From positions 1 to 37,373 of the forward strand of contig CALXDO010000049.1 in the NCBI GenBank assembly GCA_944387075.1: a stretch of 37,373 nt of DNA, read 5' to 3'. The stretch comes from an uncultured Oscillospiraceae bacterium. Its GTDB lineage: Bacteria; Bacillota; Clostridia; Oscillospirales; Oscillospiraceae. Of this stretch, positions 25,260 to 35,487 are shown piece after piece. Below the pieces are notes generated by a model. The model saw only the letters and a program-made list of their open reading frames with translations, was not told the origin of the DNA and did not search any database. Position 1 is the stretch's first letter, and each line of letters begins with the position of its first letter. A program made the position numbers and the translations under genes.

Positions 25260-25281
25260 GTTAATTATTCTATTTCCTGGA

Positions 25282-25316
25282 TTTAGCAAATGCCCTGCCA
25301 CAGCATGGTGTCGGCA
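25282..25316 (-). repeat. Copy of the last 11 codons and stop of gdhA
   Basis: 35 bp matching the 3' end of gdhA (25475-25509), with about four differences. On the minus strand it reads ADTMLWQGIC-stop, against [14 protein letters not shown] in gdhA. Two of the changes are synonymous (Leu TTG/CTG, Gly GGT/GGC). The offset from the gdhA stop is 193 bp. It is not attached to any upstream coding frame. Confidence 0.8.
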
Positions 25317-25317
25317 A

Positions 25318-25467
25318 CCCCACAGGGCCAGCCCTGTGGGGGCCCCGTGATTTTTTATGCTCGGCGGAAATCAATTCCGCCTGCGCCAAGGTTTTGCCCT
25401 TGGCAAAACACTTGTACGCCGCACTCGCGGCGGAGAAAGTGGCCGACAAATCTTTGCGCAATTCGGC
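25318..25467. other. Cluster of consecutive hairpins between the two gdhA tails
   Basis: About 150 bp, with no recognisable gene, made mostly of perfect inverted repeats. In plus-strand order they are: CCCCACAGGG/CCCTGTGGGG (25318-25341); GGCGGAA/TTCCGCC (25363-25381); GTTTTGCC/GGCAAAAC (25391-25409), which competes with GCCAAGG/CCTTGGC (25385-25404); CGCCGC/GCGGCG (25417-25432); and GCCGA/TCGGC (25442-25467). In addition AAAGTGGCCGAC (25436-25447) is the inverted copy of GTCGGCCACTTT (25503-25514) in gdhA. A minus-strand frame is open through most of it (25270-25494) but lacks a start signal. It could be a structured RNA element or a small palindromic mobile element. Confidence 0.65.
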
Positions 25468-25475
25468 TCTTCCGT

Positions 25476-26867
<1,392 letters not shown>

Positions 26868-26874
26868 TTACTGT

Positions 26875-26903
26875 ATTGTACACCCCACACCGCATTTTTG
26901 CAA
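26875..26903 (-). promoter_or_regulatory. gdhA promoter
   Basis: On the minus strand, -35 TTGCAA (26898-26903), 17-bp spacer, -10 TACAAT (26875-26880), about 40 bp before the start codon. The rest of the 261-bp gap to the next gene is AT-rich, with nothing else I recognise except the rluA-type promoter. Confidence 0.65.
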
Positions 26904-27034
26904 CACCAAATGTATAAACTTGCAGAAAAAACGATATTATCGTGCATCCATCCAAAAAACGAAGCATTTGTTGCACAGATATATCAATAGCATGACAGAA
27001 CTTTCCCATTTAATTCCATTTTAGGGGTCAATTC

Positions 27035-27063
27035 TTGACGGAAAGGTCCAGGAAGATTATACT
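27035..27063 (+). promoter_or_regulatory. Promoter of the pseudouridine synthase operon
   Basis: -35 TTGACG (27035-27040), 17-bp spacer, -10 TATACT (27058-27063), 32 bp before the ATG. Confidence 0.75.
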
Positions 27064-27095
27064 ATAAAGATGATTGTCCCGAGAGGAGGTCTTGC

Positions 27096-28010
27096 ATGGC
27101 AGCTCGTTATTTGCGTCTACCCATTGACCACACGCTCCAGGGTGAGGAAGTCAACACCCTGCTGCGGCGGCACCTGCATCTGTCGGGGACTGTGCTGCGG
27201 CGGGTCAAGTGGCTGGACGACGGCATCACCGTGGATGGGGACCGGGTCACCGTTCGCTATCGGGTACAGGAGGGACAGGTGCTGTGTGTGCGTCTCACCG
27301 ACCCCACCCCCACGTCGGGCACCGTGCCCGCCCCCGGCCCTCTGGACATTGTGTGGGAGGATGAGGACGTGGTGGTGGTCAACAAGGCCCCCGGCATCTT
27401 GGTGCACCCCAGCCACGGCCATTTTTGCGATACCTTGGGCAACTTTCTCATGTACCACTACCAGCAGACCGGACAGGAGTGCGACTTTCACCCGGTCCAT
27501 CGGCTGGACAAAGGTACTTCGGGCCTGCTGGTGGTGGCCAAACATCCCCACGCCCAGGAACAGCTCAAGCAGCAGCTCCACACCCCCCAATTTCGCCGGA
27601 TGTATCTGGCGGTTTGCGACGGGCAGCCCCCAGCCCCCTCCGGCACGGTGGATGTCCCCATTGGCATGGTGGAAGGCTGTTGGACGGCCCGCCGGGTATG
27701 CCCTCAGGGCCAGCCAGCCCGCACCCACTACCAGGTGCTGTCCACCTGGGAGGGGAGAAGTCTGGTGCAGCTGACCCTGGACACCGGGCGCACCCACCAG
27801 ATTCGGGTACACATGGCCCATTTGGGCTGTCCCCTGACCGGAGACTTTCTCTATGGTGTGGAACAGCCGGACCGGATTTCTCGTCCCGCCCTTCACTCCC
27901 ACCAGCTGTCCTTTTCCCACCCCATTACCGGGGAGCCCCTGGCCTTTACCCAACCTCTGCCGGAGGACATGGCCGCTCTGCTCCCCCCATCCTGTGAGGT
28001 ACTGCTATGA
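27096..28010 (+). CDS. RluA-family RNA pseudouridine synthase
   Basis: 304 residues. An N-terminal S4-like RNA-binding segment (VNTLLRRHLHLSGTVLRRVKW...GITVDG) precedes the catalytic domain. It has VVVVNKAPGILVHPSHGH, the catalytic Asp138 in HRLDKGTSGLLVVAK (135-149), and QLTLDTGRTHQIRVHMAHLGCPLTGD near the end, all standard for RluA/RluC/RluD enzymes that isomerise uridine in rRNA or tRNA. The exact target cannot be told. An AGGAGG site precedes the ATG. Its stop overlaps the next start codon by four bases (ATGA), so it is coupled to the rhomboid gene. Confidence 0.92.
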   Translation: MAARYLRLPIDHTLQGEEVNTLLRRHLHLSGTVLRRVKWLDDGITVDGDRVTVRYRVQEGQVLCVRLTDPTPTSGTVPAPGPLDIVWEDEDVVVVNKAPGILVHPSHGHFCDTLGNFLMYHYQQTGQECDFHPVHRLDKGTSGLLVVAKHPHAQEQLKQQLHTPQFRRMYLAVCDGQPPAPSGTVDVPIGMVEGCWTARRVCPQGQPARTHYQVLSTWEGRSLVQLTLDTGRTHQIRVHMAHLGCPLTGDFLYGVEQPDRISRPALHSHQLSFSHPITGEPLAFTQPLPEDMAALLPPSCEVLL

Positions 28011-28585
28011 AACGACCCACCCTAAAAATTTCCTACAATGCCCCGGTCACCCTTACCTTTGCCTTGCTCTCTCTGCTGGCCCTCATCCTCAACTGGGTGA
28101 CGAGTGGGTGGACCAATGCGCATCTCTTTTCCGTCTACCACTGTTCCCTCACCGACCCACTAGCCTGGGTGCGCTTTGTCGGCCATGTGCTGGGGCACAG
28201 CGGATATGCCCACTACATCGGCAACATGGTTTTGATTCTGGTGCTGGGGCCCAACCTGGAGGAGCGGTTTGGCAGCTGGAATGTGTTGTGTGCCATTTTG
28301 GTCACCGCCGTCATCTCCGGGCTGGTGCAGTTTATTTTCTTCCCCGGCACCGCGCTTCTGGGGGCCTCCGGCATTGTGTTTATGATGATTCTCCTCTCCT
28401 CCTTTGGAGGGGTGCGCAACGGCACCATCCCCACCACCCTCATCCTGGTAGCCATCTTCTATCTGGGGGACGAAATTTGGAACGGCATTTTCGTCCAGGA
28501 CAACATCTCCCAACTCACCCATGTCATCGGTGGCCTCTGCGGCACCGTGTTTGGCTTTGCTCTATCCACGGGCAAAAAGCGATAA
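28007..28585 (+). CDS. Rhomboid-family intramembrane serine protease
   Basis: 192 residues with six hydrophobic segments. It has the rhomboid landmarks WVRFVGHVLGHSGYAHYIGN with the His/Asn cluster, LGPNLEERFGSW, the nucleophile Ser121 in LLGASGIVFMM, and His172 in LTHVIGGLCGTVFGF. It should cleave TM segments within the cytoplasmic membrane; the substrates are unknown. It is translationally coupled to the pseudouridine synthase upstream and lies 16 bp before the ABC transporter gene, so all three probably form one operon. Confidence 0.9.
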   Translation: MKRPTLKISYNAPVTLTFALLSLLALILNWVTSGWTNAHLFSVYHCSLTDPLAWVRFVGHVLGHSGYAHYIGNMVLILVLGPNLEERFGSWNVLCAILVTAVISGLVQFIFFPGTALLGASGIVFMMILLSSFGGVRNGTIPTTLILVAIFYLGDEIWNGIFVQDNISQLTHVIGGLCGTVFGFALSTGKKR

Positions 28586-28601
28586 CAAAGAGGAGGTTTC
28601 T

Positions 28602-31580
28602 ATGCTCAAGCTCACCAACATCCGCAAAACCTACACTGTGGGCGATCTCACGGTGGATGCCCTGCGGGGGATCAGCCTGGAATTTCGAGACAATGAGTTT
28701 GTCTCCATTCTCGGTCCCTCCGGCTGCGGCAAAACCACGACCCTGAACATCATCGGCGGCTTGGACCGCTACACCAGCGGTGATCTCATCATCAACGGAC
28801 GCTCCACCAAGGAGTACACCGACAGCGACTGGGACACCTACCGCAACCACTCCGTGGGCTTTGTCTTTCAAAGCTACAACCTGATTCCCCACCAGACCAT
28901 CCTGGCCAACGTGGAACTGGCCCTCACCCTGTCCGGGGTGTCCAAGTCCGAGCGGCGGCGCCGAGCCAAGGAGGCCCTCAGCCAGGTGGGACTCAGCGAC
29001 CACATGCACAAGCGGCCCAACCAGCTCTCGGGTGGTCAGATGCAGCGAGTGGCCATTGCCCGCGCCCTCATCAACAACCCGGACATTCTCCTGGCCGACG
29101 AACCCACGGGTGCCTTGGACAGTGAGACCTCTGTACAGGTCATGGACCTGCTGCGGGAGGTGGCCAAAGACCGGCTGGTCATCATGGTCACCCACAACCC
29201 GGAATTGGCTCAGGCCTACTCCACCCGCATCATCCAGCTCAAGGACGGCGAGGTAATCCACGACTCCAACCCTTACGAGAGCCAGACGGACACCCCGACC
29301 CTCACCGGTAAACAGGCCAAAGCGGGGAAAAAGACCTCCATGTCCTACCCCACCGCCCTGTCCCTGTCCCTGAACAACCTGATGACCAAGAAAGGGCGTA
29401 CCTTCCTCACCGCCTTTGCCGGCTCCATCGGTATCATCGGCATCGCCCTCATCCTCTCTCTGTCCTCGGGCATCAACAACTATATCACCAAGGTGCAGCA
29501 GGACACCCTCACCAGCTATCCCATTACCATCCAGGCCGAGAGTGTGGATATGACCTCCATGCTCTCCACCTTCATGGGGATGAACGAGCAGGACAGCGAC
29601 AGCACACCCCATGAAGCGGATCGGGTGTATGTGTCCACGGTCATGTATGATATGATGGACTCCATGATGAACGCCGAAACGGTAACCAACAACCTGAAGG
29701 CCTTCAAGGCGTATTTGGAAGAGGGAGGCGGCGGCATCGCCGACCTGGCCCAGATCTACTATGGCTACGACTTCAAGTTTGACATTTACAACAAGGACCC
29801 GGACGGGAAAGTGGTAAAAAGTGATGTGATGTCCGCTATGGAGACCGCCATGGGCTCCTTGTACGGCGGCGACTACTCCTCCTATTTTGACTCCATGGGT
29901 GCCATGTACGAGAGCTTTGATGTGTGGCAGGAGCTGCTGCCCGGAGAAGGTGACGAACTCATCGCCCCCCAGGTCAAGGATCAGTATGAGCTGCTTTACG
30001 GCCAGTGGCCCCAGGAGAAGAACCAGGTCATCCTCTTTGTGGACGGCGACAACCAGGTCTCTGACCTGATGCTCTACGCCTTAGGGCTGGTTTCCGTAGA
30101 TGAGATGAATGAGACTCTGGCTGCTATCCAGGCTGGGGAAGAGGTGGAAGTGGAGGATCAGAGTTGGAGCTATGAGGATTTGTGCAAGACCCAGTTCAAG
30201 CTCATTCTCCCCTATGAGCGTTACCAATACGACGCAAACTCGGACACCTACACCGACCTTTCCGCCACTCAAACCGGGCTGGAAATGCTCTACAACAGCA
30301 GTCAGACCGGCATCGTGCTGGACGTGGTAGGCGTGGCTCGCTCGGACAGCAGCGGCATGATGTCCGGCTCTCTGGGCTACACCCACGCCCTCACCGAGTA
30401 CGCCATTGAGGCCACCGCCAACTCAGACCTGGTCAAAGACCAACTGGCCAACCCCGACACCGACGTGATCTCCAACTTGCCCTTCCGCCAGGAGGGAGAC
30501 CCCACCCCCACCGACGAGGAGAAGGTGGCAGCCATTGGGGAATATCTGCTCACCTTGGACGCCCAGACCCAGGCAGAGGCCTATGTGGACGGGGCAAGCC
30601 AGCCCAGCCAGACCTATATCTCCGACACCGTAGATGCCCAGATGGAGAACATCACCCGAGCGGACATCGAGAAGATGATCTCCCAGGAGTATGCCACCCA
30701 GATGGGGGTGGATGCCTCCTCCTTGGACGAGTATGTCTCCTCCATGAGCGATGAAGAGTTGTTTGCCCAGGTGAAGGAGGCCATGGCCCAACAAATCCGG
30801 GAGCAATACGCCGCCGGGGTGAAGGCCCAGCTCTCTGCCCTTCCCGCCACCCAGCTCGCCGCACTGCTCACCCAGGCGATCAACCAGGGCCCCAGCGATC
30901 AGGGCCTGTCCCAGGCGCAGTTTGTCTACCTCTATGACAACTACATGCCCCCCACCCACTCCGATTCCACCTATCAGGACAATCTGGATTTGATGGGCTA
31001 TGTGGATTTGGACTCCCCTTCCTCCATCAGCCTCTACGCGGGCACCTTTAAGGAGAAGGACGAGATCGCCGACCTCATCACTGCCTACAACCAGCAGGTG
31101 GCCGAAGAGGATCAGATCAACTACACCGACTATGTGGCTCTGCTCATGAGCTCCATCACTGACATCATCAGCGGCGTGAGCTATCTGCTCATCGGCTTTG
31201 TGTCCATCTCCCTGGTGGTATCCTCCATCATGATCGGCATTATCACCTATATCTCAGTGCTGGAGCGCACCAAGGAAATCGGCATTCTCCGGGCTGTGGG
31301 TGCATCGAAAAAGGATGTGTCCCGGGTCTTTAACGCCGAAACCCTCATTGTCGGTCTGGGGGCAGGTTTGTTGGGTATTGTGGTAACCGTGCTGCTGAAC
31401 ATCCCCATCAACGCCGCCATCCACGCGGTCACCGGTTTGACCGACCTCTCCGCTGTTCTGCCTGTGGCAGGAGGAGCCATTCTGGTGGCCATCAGTGCCA
31501 TTCTCACCATTTTGGCCGGACTCATCCCCGCCCGTCTGGCCGCCAAGAAGGACCCGGTGGAGGCACTGCGCAGCGAATAA
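28602..31580 (+). CDS. Fused ABC exporter, ATPase plus FtsX/MacB-type permease
   Basis: 992 residues from ATG 28602, right after AGGAGG. The N-terminal ATPase has Walker A GPSGCGKT (38-45), Q-loop Q90, signature LSGGQMQR (142-149), Walker B ILLADEPTG and switch His198. The permease follows: a first TM (FLTAFAGSIGIIGIALILSL), a very large extracytoplasmic region of about 500 residues rich in acidic and Gln residues, then three TM helices with the FtsX-type ERTKEIGILRAVGASKKDVSRVF and PARLAAKKDPVEALRSE. The type belongs to the MacB/LolD-related (type VII) transporters, which use mechanotransmission rather than pumping through the membrane. The substrate (peptide, lipid or antibiotic) is not evident and no two-component genes adjoin. 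Confidence 0.9.
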   Translation: MLKLTNIRKTYTVGDLTVDALRGISLEFRDNEFVSILGPSGCGKTTTLNIIGGLDRYTSGDLIINGRSTKEYTDSDWDTYRNHSVGFVFQSYNLIPHQTILANVELALTLSGVSKSERRRRAKEALSQVGLSDHMHKRPNQLSGGQMQRVAIARALINNPDILLADEPTGALDSETSVQVMDLLREVAKDRLVIMVTHNPELAQAYSTRIIQLKDGEVIHDSNPYESQTDTPTLTGKQAKAGKKTSMSYPTALSLSLNNLMTKKGRTFLTAFAGSIGIIGIALILSLSSGINNYITKVQQDTLTSYPITIQAESVDMTSMLSTFMGMNEQDSDSTPHEADRVYVSTVMYDMMDSMMNAETVTNNLKAFKAYLEEGGGGIADLAQIYYGYDFKFDIYNKDPDGKVVKSDVMSAMETAMGSLYGGDYSSYFDSMGAMYESFDVWQELLPGEGDELIAPQVKDQYELLYGQWPQEKNQVILFVDGDNQVSDLMLYALGLVSVDEMNETLAAIQAGEEVEVEDQSWSYEDLCKTQFKLILPYERYQYDANSDTYTDLSATQTGLEMLYNSSQTGIVLDVVGVARSDSSGMMSGSLGYTHALTEYAIEATANSDLVKDQLANPDTDVISNLPFRQEGDPTPTDEEKVAAIGEYLLTLDAQTQAEAYVDGASQPSQTYISDTVDAQMENITRADIEKMISQEYATQMGVDASSLDEYVSSMSDEELFAQVKEAMAQQIREQYAAGVKAQLSALPATQLAALLTQAINQGPSDQGLSQAQFVYLYDNYMPPTHSDSTYQDNLDLMGYVDLDSPSSISLYAGTFKEKDEIADLITAYNQQVAEEDQINYTDYVALLMSSITDIISGVSYLLIGFVSISLVVSSIMIGIITYISVLERTKEIGILRAVGASKKDVSRVFNAETLIVGLGAGLLGIVVTVLLNIPINAAIHAVTGLTDLSAVLPVAGGAILVAISAILTILAGLIPARLAAKKDPVEALRSE

Positions 31581-31599
31581 ACAAATTCCCAATACACAC

Positions 31600-31639
31600 A
31601 AAGGAGGAAGCTGTTGTGGCTTCCTCCTTTTCCTTTGGG
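31600..31639 (+). terminator. Terminator after the ABC transporter
   Basis: 12-bp perfect stem AAAGGAGGAAGC/GCTTCCTCCTTT (31600-31630), followed by TCCTTTGGG. Confidence 0.8.
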
Positions 31640-31691
31640 AACTTGTTTTTCCATCCCGGTATCTGGTATCGGCGTGGCCGCTGGCAAACCT

Positions 31692-31732
31692 TGACGCAAA
31701 AAATCCCCTGTGGCTGGAGCCACAGGGGATTT
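31692..31732 (-). terminator. Terminator of the efp / CD1247-type operon
   Basis: 14-bp perfect stem AAATCCCCTGTGGC/GCCACAGGGGATTT (31701-31732), followed on the minus strand by TTTTGCGTC. Confidence 0.85.
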
Positions 31733-31740
31733 CATCATGC

Positions 31741-32196
31741 TTATTCGTGATCGTGGTCACAACCGCAATCGCAGCCGCAGCCGCACTCATCGTCCTCACA
31801 GCCAAAGTCCAGCGCGAACTTCTGACCGCACTTGGGACAGTCGATGACACCGGCCTCCAGAACTTCGTCGTCAATCACCAGACTCTCCCCGCAGTTGGGG
31901 CAGTCCACCTCAAAGAAGTCCTCCTCATCGTCGCAGCAACAGTCGTCCTCGTCCTCACAGCAATCCTCGTCATCTTCGCCCACCAGAGCCTCCACGTCGG
32001 CCAGGTCGTCGGAAATGGCGTCGATCTCCTCACCAAACTCGTCCAGAGTGGCATCTACGGTGTCCAACTGGTCGCCGATTTCACGCAGTACGTCCAGCAT
32101 CTCAGCCAACACCTTGGCCTCGCCGCTCTCGGACTTGCCCAGACCCATGCCGTCAAACATGCCCTGGATATACGCAACCTTCTCAGAAATGGTCAT
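31741..32196 (-). CDS. CD1247-type protein with a Cys/acidic C-terminal tail
   Basis: 151 residues. The N-terminus (MTISEKVAYIQGMFDGMGL) matches the small conserved domain seen in Clostridia and called CD1247 N-terminal. A long acidic helix (EIGDQLDTVDATLDEFGEEIDAI) is probably a coiled coil. Then come a dense Asp/Glu/Cys stretch (EDDEDCCEDEDDCCCDDEED), a zinc ribbon (CPNCG ... CPKCG) and the tail CGCGCDCGCDHDHE. The protein is therefore likely to bind several metal ions. A GGAGAT site precedes the ATG. It lies 56 bp after efp and shares its promoter. Its function is not established. Confidence 0.8.
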   Translation of the reverse strand: MTISEKVAYIQGMFDGMGLGKSESGEAKVLAEMLDVLREIGDQLDTVDATLDEFGEEIDAISDDLADVEALVGEDDEDCCEDEDDCCCDDEEDFFEVDCPNCGESLVIDDEVLEAGVIDCPKCGQKFALDFGCEDDECGCGCDCGCDHDHE

Positions 32197-32252
32197 AATG
32201 ATATCTCCTTCCAGCTTGCAAAATGAGTGGAGTGGATTGGAATGGCATTCAA

Positions 32253-32822
32253 TTAGCCCTTGCAGCGCTCCATATACTCGCCAGTGCGGGTATCAATGCG
32301 AATCCGGTCGCCGGGATTGATGAACAGGGGTACCTTGATCTCCGCACCGGTCTCCAGAATGGCGGGCTTGGTCACGTTGGTGGCGGTGTCGCCCTTGAAG
32401 CCGGGATCGGTCTCAGTGACCTCCAGGTCCACAAAGTTGGGGGGCTCCACACCGAACACGCTGCCCTTGTAGCACATGATCTTGCAGGACATATTCTCCT
32501 TGACGAACTTGAAGTTGTCGCCCAGCACGTCCTTGTTAATGGGCATCATGTCGTAGGTCTCCATGTCCATGAAGTAGTACAGATCGCCGTCGTTGTAGCT
32601 GTACTCCATCTCCTTGCGATCCACGAAAGCCTGCTCAAACTTGGCAGTGGGGTTGAAGGAAGTCTCAGTCACAGCACCGGTGATGACGTTCTTCATCTTG
32701 GTACGCACGAAAGCGGCACCCTTGCCGGGCTTCACGTGCTGGAACTCCACAACCTGCATCACCTTGCCGTCCATCTCGAAGGTCACGCCGTTGCGGAAAT
32801 CGCCTGCGGTAATCATAGCCAT
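32253..32822 (-). CDS. efp: Translation elongation factor P
   Basis: 189 residues in the three-domain EF-P layout. It relieves ribosomes stalled on polyproline. The tip loop [14 protein letters not shown] carries Lys34, the residue that is post-translationally modified in many bacteria. The C-terminal signature [32 protein letters not shown] is intact. No obvious EF-P modification gene (epmA/B or ymfI-like) is in the window. It is the first gene of a two-gene operon with the CD1247-type gene. Confidence 0.96.
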   Translation of the reverse strand: MAMITAGDFRNGVTFEMDGKVMQVVEFQHVKPGKGAAFVRTKMKNVITGAVTETSFNPTAKFEQAFVDRKEMEYSYNDGDLYYFMDMETYDMMPINKDVLGDNFKFVKENMSCKIMCYKGSVFGVEPPNFVDLEVTETDPGFKGDTATNVTKPAILETGAEIKVPLFINPGDRIRIDTRTGEYMERCKG

Positions 32823-32875
32823 TGGTCTCGTCCTCCAGTATTAAAAGTTTGGGAATCCAAAGTATAAGTCACTGT

Positions 32876-32904
32876 ATTATACCCCATCTCCCCTTTTTTT
32901 GCAA
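32876..32904 (-). promoter_or_regulatory. efp promoter
   Basis: On the minus strand, -35 TTGCAA (32899-32904), 17-bp spacer, -10 TATAAT (32876-32881). Confidence 0.75.
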
Positions 32905-32964
32905 GAGGGTGGCCCACAATTCTCGTCGGGAATTGGGGAATGTCCCTTGTGCCAGTTGCCCAGT

Positions 32965-34032
32965 TTACAGGATCATCAGGTCCTTGGGAGAGGCGGTAAT
33001 GTCCACACAGCCCTCGTCGGTGAGCCAGAGTACATCCTCAATGCGCACCCCGAACTTGCCGGGCAGGTAAATGCCGGGCTCGGCGGACAGGGTGGCACCG
33101 GAGGGAATGGCCTGGGGCCAGAAGGGGGAGAAGCGGGGATTTTCGTGGATTTCAATGCCCAGGGAGTGGCCGAAGCCATGTCCAAAGTATTCCCCATAAC
33201 CGGCCTCGGCAATCACCTTGGCCGCTGCATTGTGCACTTCACTGCCCGTGACACCGCCATGGGCGGCGGCAATGCCCGCCTTTTGGGCCTTCAGCACGGT
33301 GTCATACACCAACCGCATCTCGTCCGTGGGCTCGCCCACCGCCACAGTACGGGTCATGTCGGAGCAGTAGCCCCCCACCACACAGCCGAAGTCCATGGTG
33401 ACAAACTGACCCTTTTCAATCACAGACAGGCCAGGCACGGCGTGGGGCTTGGAGCCGTTGGCGCCGCTGGCCACAATGGGATCGAAGGAATTGCGCTGGG
33501 CACCCTTGCTGGCCATGATGTAGGTCAGGCGGGCGGCAATTTCGCTCTCGGTAACACCGGGCTTCACATAGTTCAAAATCTCGGTAAAGGCCTCGTCGGT
33601 GATACGCTGGGCCTGACGCATCACCGCCAGCTCCTCCTCGTCCTTGACCATGCGCAGACGGGTCAAGAGATCGGAGGCAGCCACCAGTTCCACCCCGGAC
33701 AGGGTCTCGCGCCACAGGTTGTACTGGGCCACATTCATCCCCTCGTCCTCAAAACCCAGACGGCGGATGTTGTGGGCAGCCACCAGAGACAGCACCAGCT
33801 GGCGGTAGGTCTGACCGGAGCGCAGCACATCCACGTTGGCCCCGGAAATTTCCTGACCCGCGGCCTCAATGTACCGGGAGTCGGTGTAATACCAGCACTC
33901 CTGGGAAGTGATGAGGGCCACGCCCTCCCCATGGAAGCCCATGGCGTAAAACTCGCCGGGCTCCGAGGTCACCAGCATGGCATCCAGGCCCAGGTTTGGC
34001 AGTTCCTTGGCAATATTTTTGATGTGATTCAT
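32965..34032 (-). CDS. M24-family Xaa-Pro aminopeptidase
   Basis: 355 residues of the creatinase/prolidase-like family, cytosolic, cleaving after an N-terminal residue followed by proline. The N-terminal creatinase domain is followed by the pita-bread domain, with metal ligands in VTMDFGCVVGGYCSDMTRTV (two Asp), HGFGHSLGIEIHE (His), LSAEPGIYLPGKFG (Glu) and VRIEDVLWLT (Glu). The ATG follows GAGAGGAG. It is the last gene of the yqeG / endonuclease-IV-like / peptidase operon, 16 bp after its neighbour. The frequent pairing of this family with efp is kept, but here they have separate promoters. Confidence 0.92.
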   Translation of the reverse strand: MNHIKNIAKELPNLGLDAMLVTSEPGEFYAMGFHGEGVALITSQECWYYTDSRYIEAAGQEISGANVDVLRSGQTYRQLVLSLVAAHNIRRLGFEDEGMNVAQYNLWRETLSGVELVAASDLLTRLRMVKDEEELAVMRQAQRITDEAFTEILNYVKPGVTESEIAARLTYIMASKGAQRNSFDPIVASGANGSKPHAVPGLSVIEKGQFVTMDFGCVVGGYCSDMTRTVAVGEPTDEMRLVYDTVLKAQKAGIAAAHGGVTGSEVHNAAAKVIAEAGYGEYFGHGFGHSLGIEIHENPRFSPFWPQAIPSGATLSAEPGIYLPGKFGVRIEDVLWLTDEGCVDITASPKDLMIL

Positions 34033-34048
34033 CTCAAAGACTCCTCTC

Positions 34049-34897
34049 TTACAGATAACTCTGATAAATTTGTTTCATGGTCACCGCATCCTCTGCCTGG
34101 GTGCCGGCACTCTCACAGATGAAAGTGGGGCTCCACCCTCGCTCCGCCACGGCTTTGGCCAGCGGCTCCCAGGCGGGGCCATAGCCCCCGTCATCATCAA
34201 AGGTGCGGTGGCATTTTTCTCCCCCGTTGGGGGTGAACTCGATGTGGGAGAAGTGGCTGTGGAACCGGCTGGCCCGGTCGGCGCCCAGCTCCGATTCCAT
34301 GCGGCTGAGCATCCGCTCCACCGCCTCGGCCCCCTCGTCCACCCCCAGAGAGCGGGCGTACAGATGGCCGAAGTCCACACAGGGGATGAGGCTCTCATGC
34401 ACCTGGCACAGGCGCAGCACCTCGTCCAAATCCCCCAGTTGATTGATCTTTCCCATGGTCTCAGGGCACAGCGTGATATGGCCAAAGCCCTGATCCTCAC
34501 ACACCGCCACGATTTCCTTCAAAAACGGCAAGGCAATGGCCATGGCCTCTTCTCGGGTGCGCTTCATCAGCGCCCCAGAGTGGATGACCACCCGGGTAGC
34601 TCCCATCTGGTCCGCCACCCGGCAGGCGGCGGTGATATAGCCCACGGTTTTCTCCTGGGACTCGGGGTCTGGATTTGCCAGGTTGATGAAGTAGGGGGCA
34701 TGGAGGGACAGGTCGATGCCACACGCCTGGGCTTTTCGCCCGATGGCCACGGCGGTGTCCTCCTTCACTCGTACCCCCTTGCCGCACTGGTACTCGTAGC
34801 AGTCCAATCCCAACTCGTTCATCCAGCGGGGCGCATCCACTGAGGACTTGTATGGAAAGCTCTCTGCATTCCCCGCAGGGCCAAATTTTGCACTCAC
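34049..34897 (-). CDS. Endonuclease IV-like TIM-barrel protein (AP endonuclease family 2)
   Basis: 282 residues. It is a xylose-isomerase-like barrel with the zinc ligands typical of Nfo: LSLHAPYFINLANP (His), RVVIHSGAL (His), CPETMGKINQLG (Glu), PCVDFGHLYAR (Asp, His), FHSHFSHIEFT (His) and FICESAG (Glu). It may cut DNA at abasic sites, although this subfamily also contains uncharacterised sugar isomerase-like members. The start is GTG 34897, eight bases after AGGAGGT, overlapping the yqeG stop as GTGA, so translation is coupled. Confidence 0.85.
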   Translation of the reverse strand: MSAKFGPAGNAESFPYKSSVDAPRWMNELGLDCYEYQCGKGVRVKEDTAVAIGRKAQACGIDLSLHAPYFINLANPDPESQEKTVGYITAACRVADQMGATRVVIHSGALMKRTREEAMAIALPFLKEIVAVCEDQGFGHITLCPETMGKINQLGDLDEVLRLCQVHESLIPCVDFGHLYARSLGVDEGAEAVERMLSRMESELGADRASRFHSHFSHIEFTPNGGEKCHRTFDDDGGYGPAWEPLAKAVAERGWSPTFICESAGTQAEDAVTMKQIYQSYL

Positions 34898-35397
34898 AAT
34901 CTCTCACCTCCTGCGGATAAAAGCCGGAAGGGCACCTCAATGGCGTAGCGCACGTAGCGGCCCGGGTTCCCTGCCAGGCGGATGGGTTTGACCAGAATGG
35001 TGGTAATCCCCGCCCGGTTTCCTCCCAACACATCGGTGAACACCTGATCCCCCACAATGGCGGTCTGGGCGGGGGTCACCCCCATCTGCTCCATGGCCTT
35101 AAAAAAGGACGGGGTCTTAGGTTTGCCGGCATGGCCAATGTAGGGCACCGCCAGCCCCTGGGCAAAGGTGCGGGGACGAGGCTCGTGGCGGTTGTTGGAC
35201 AGCACAAAGAGGGAGACCCCGTGGGAAGCCAAGTCATCCCGCCACGCTTTTAGTTTCTCGTCGGGGAGCGGCACCCCGTAGGGCACCAGAGTATTGTCCA
35301 GGTCTGCCAGCAGCAGCCGGATGCCACGGTGCTGGAGGGCCTGGCCGGTCAGTTCGTATATGTTATCAGCCATATGGGTGGCTCGAAATAAGGGCAT
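34894..35397 (-). CDS. YqeG-family HAD IIIA phosphatase
   Basis: 167 residues. HAD motif I is LADLDNTLVPYG (Asp32 and Asp34), motif II is LFVLSNNRHEPR, motif III is the Lys in GKPKTPSF, and motif IV is IVGDQVFTDVLGGNRAG. This matches the YqeG / PGP-like family (related to phosphatidylglycerophosphatase GEP4), capless and cytosolic; the physiological substrate in Firmicutes is unsettled. GAAGGTGAG precedes the ATG. It is the first gene of a three-gene operon and its stop overlaps the next start. Confidence 0.9.
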   Translation of the reverse strand: MPLFRATHMADNIYELTGQALQHRGIRLLLADLDNTLVPYGVPLPDEKLKAWRDDLASHGVSLFVLSNNRHEPRPRTFAQGLAVPYIGHAGKPKTPSFFKAMEQMGVTPAQTAIVGDQVFTDVLGGNRAGITTILVKPIRLAGNPGRYVRYAIEVPFRLLSAGGERL

Positions 35398-35487
35398 AGC
35401 TCACCTTCTATTCTGCTCACCAAGAGCATAGGATTCCAATAGGACATGTTATCACAAAACCACTTCACTCACAAGGGGGAACCTACC

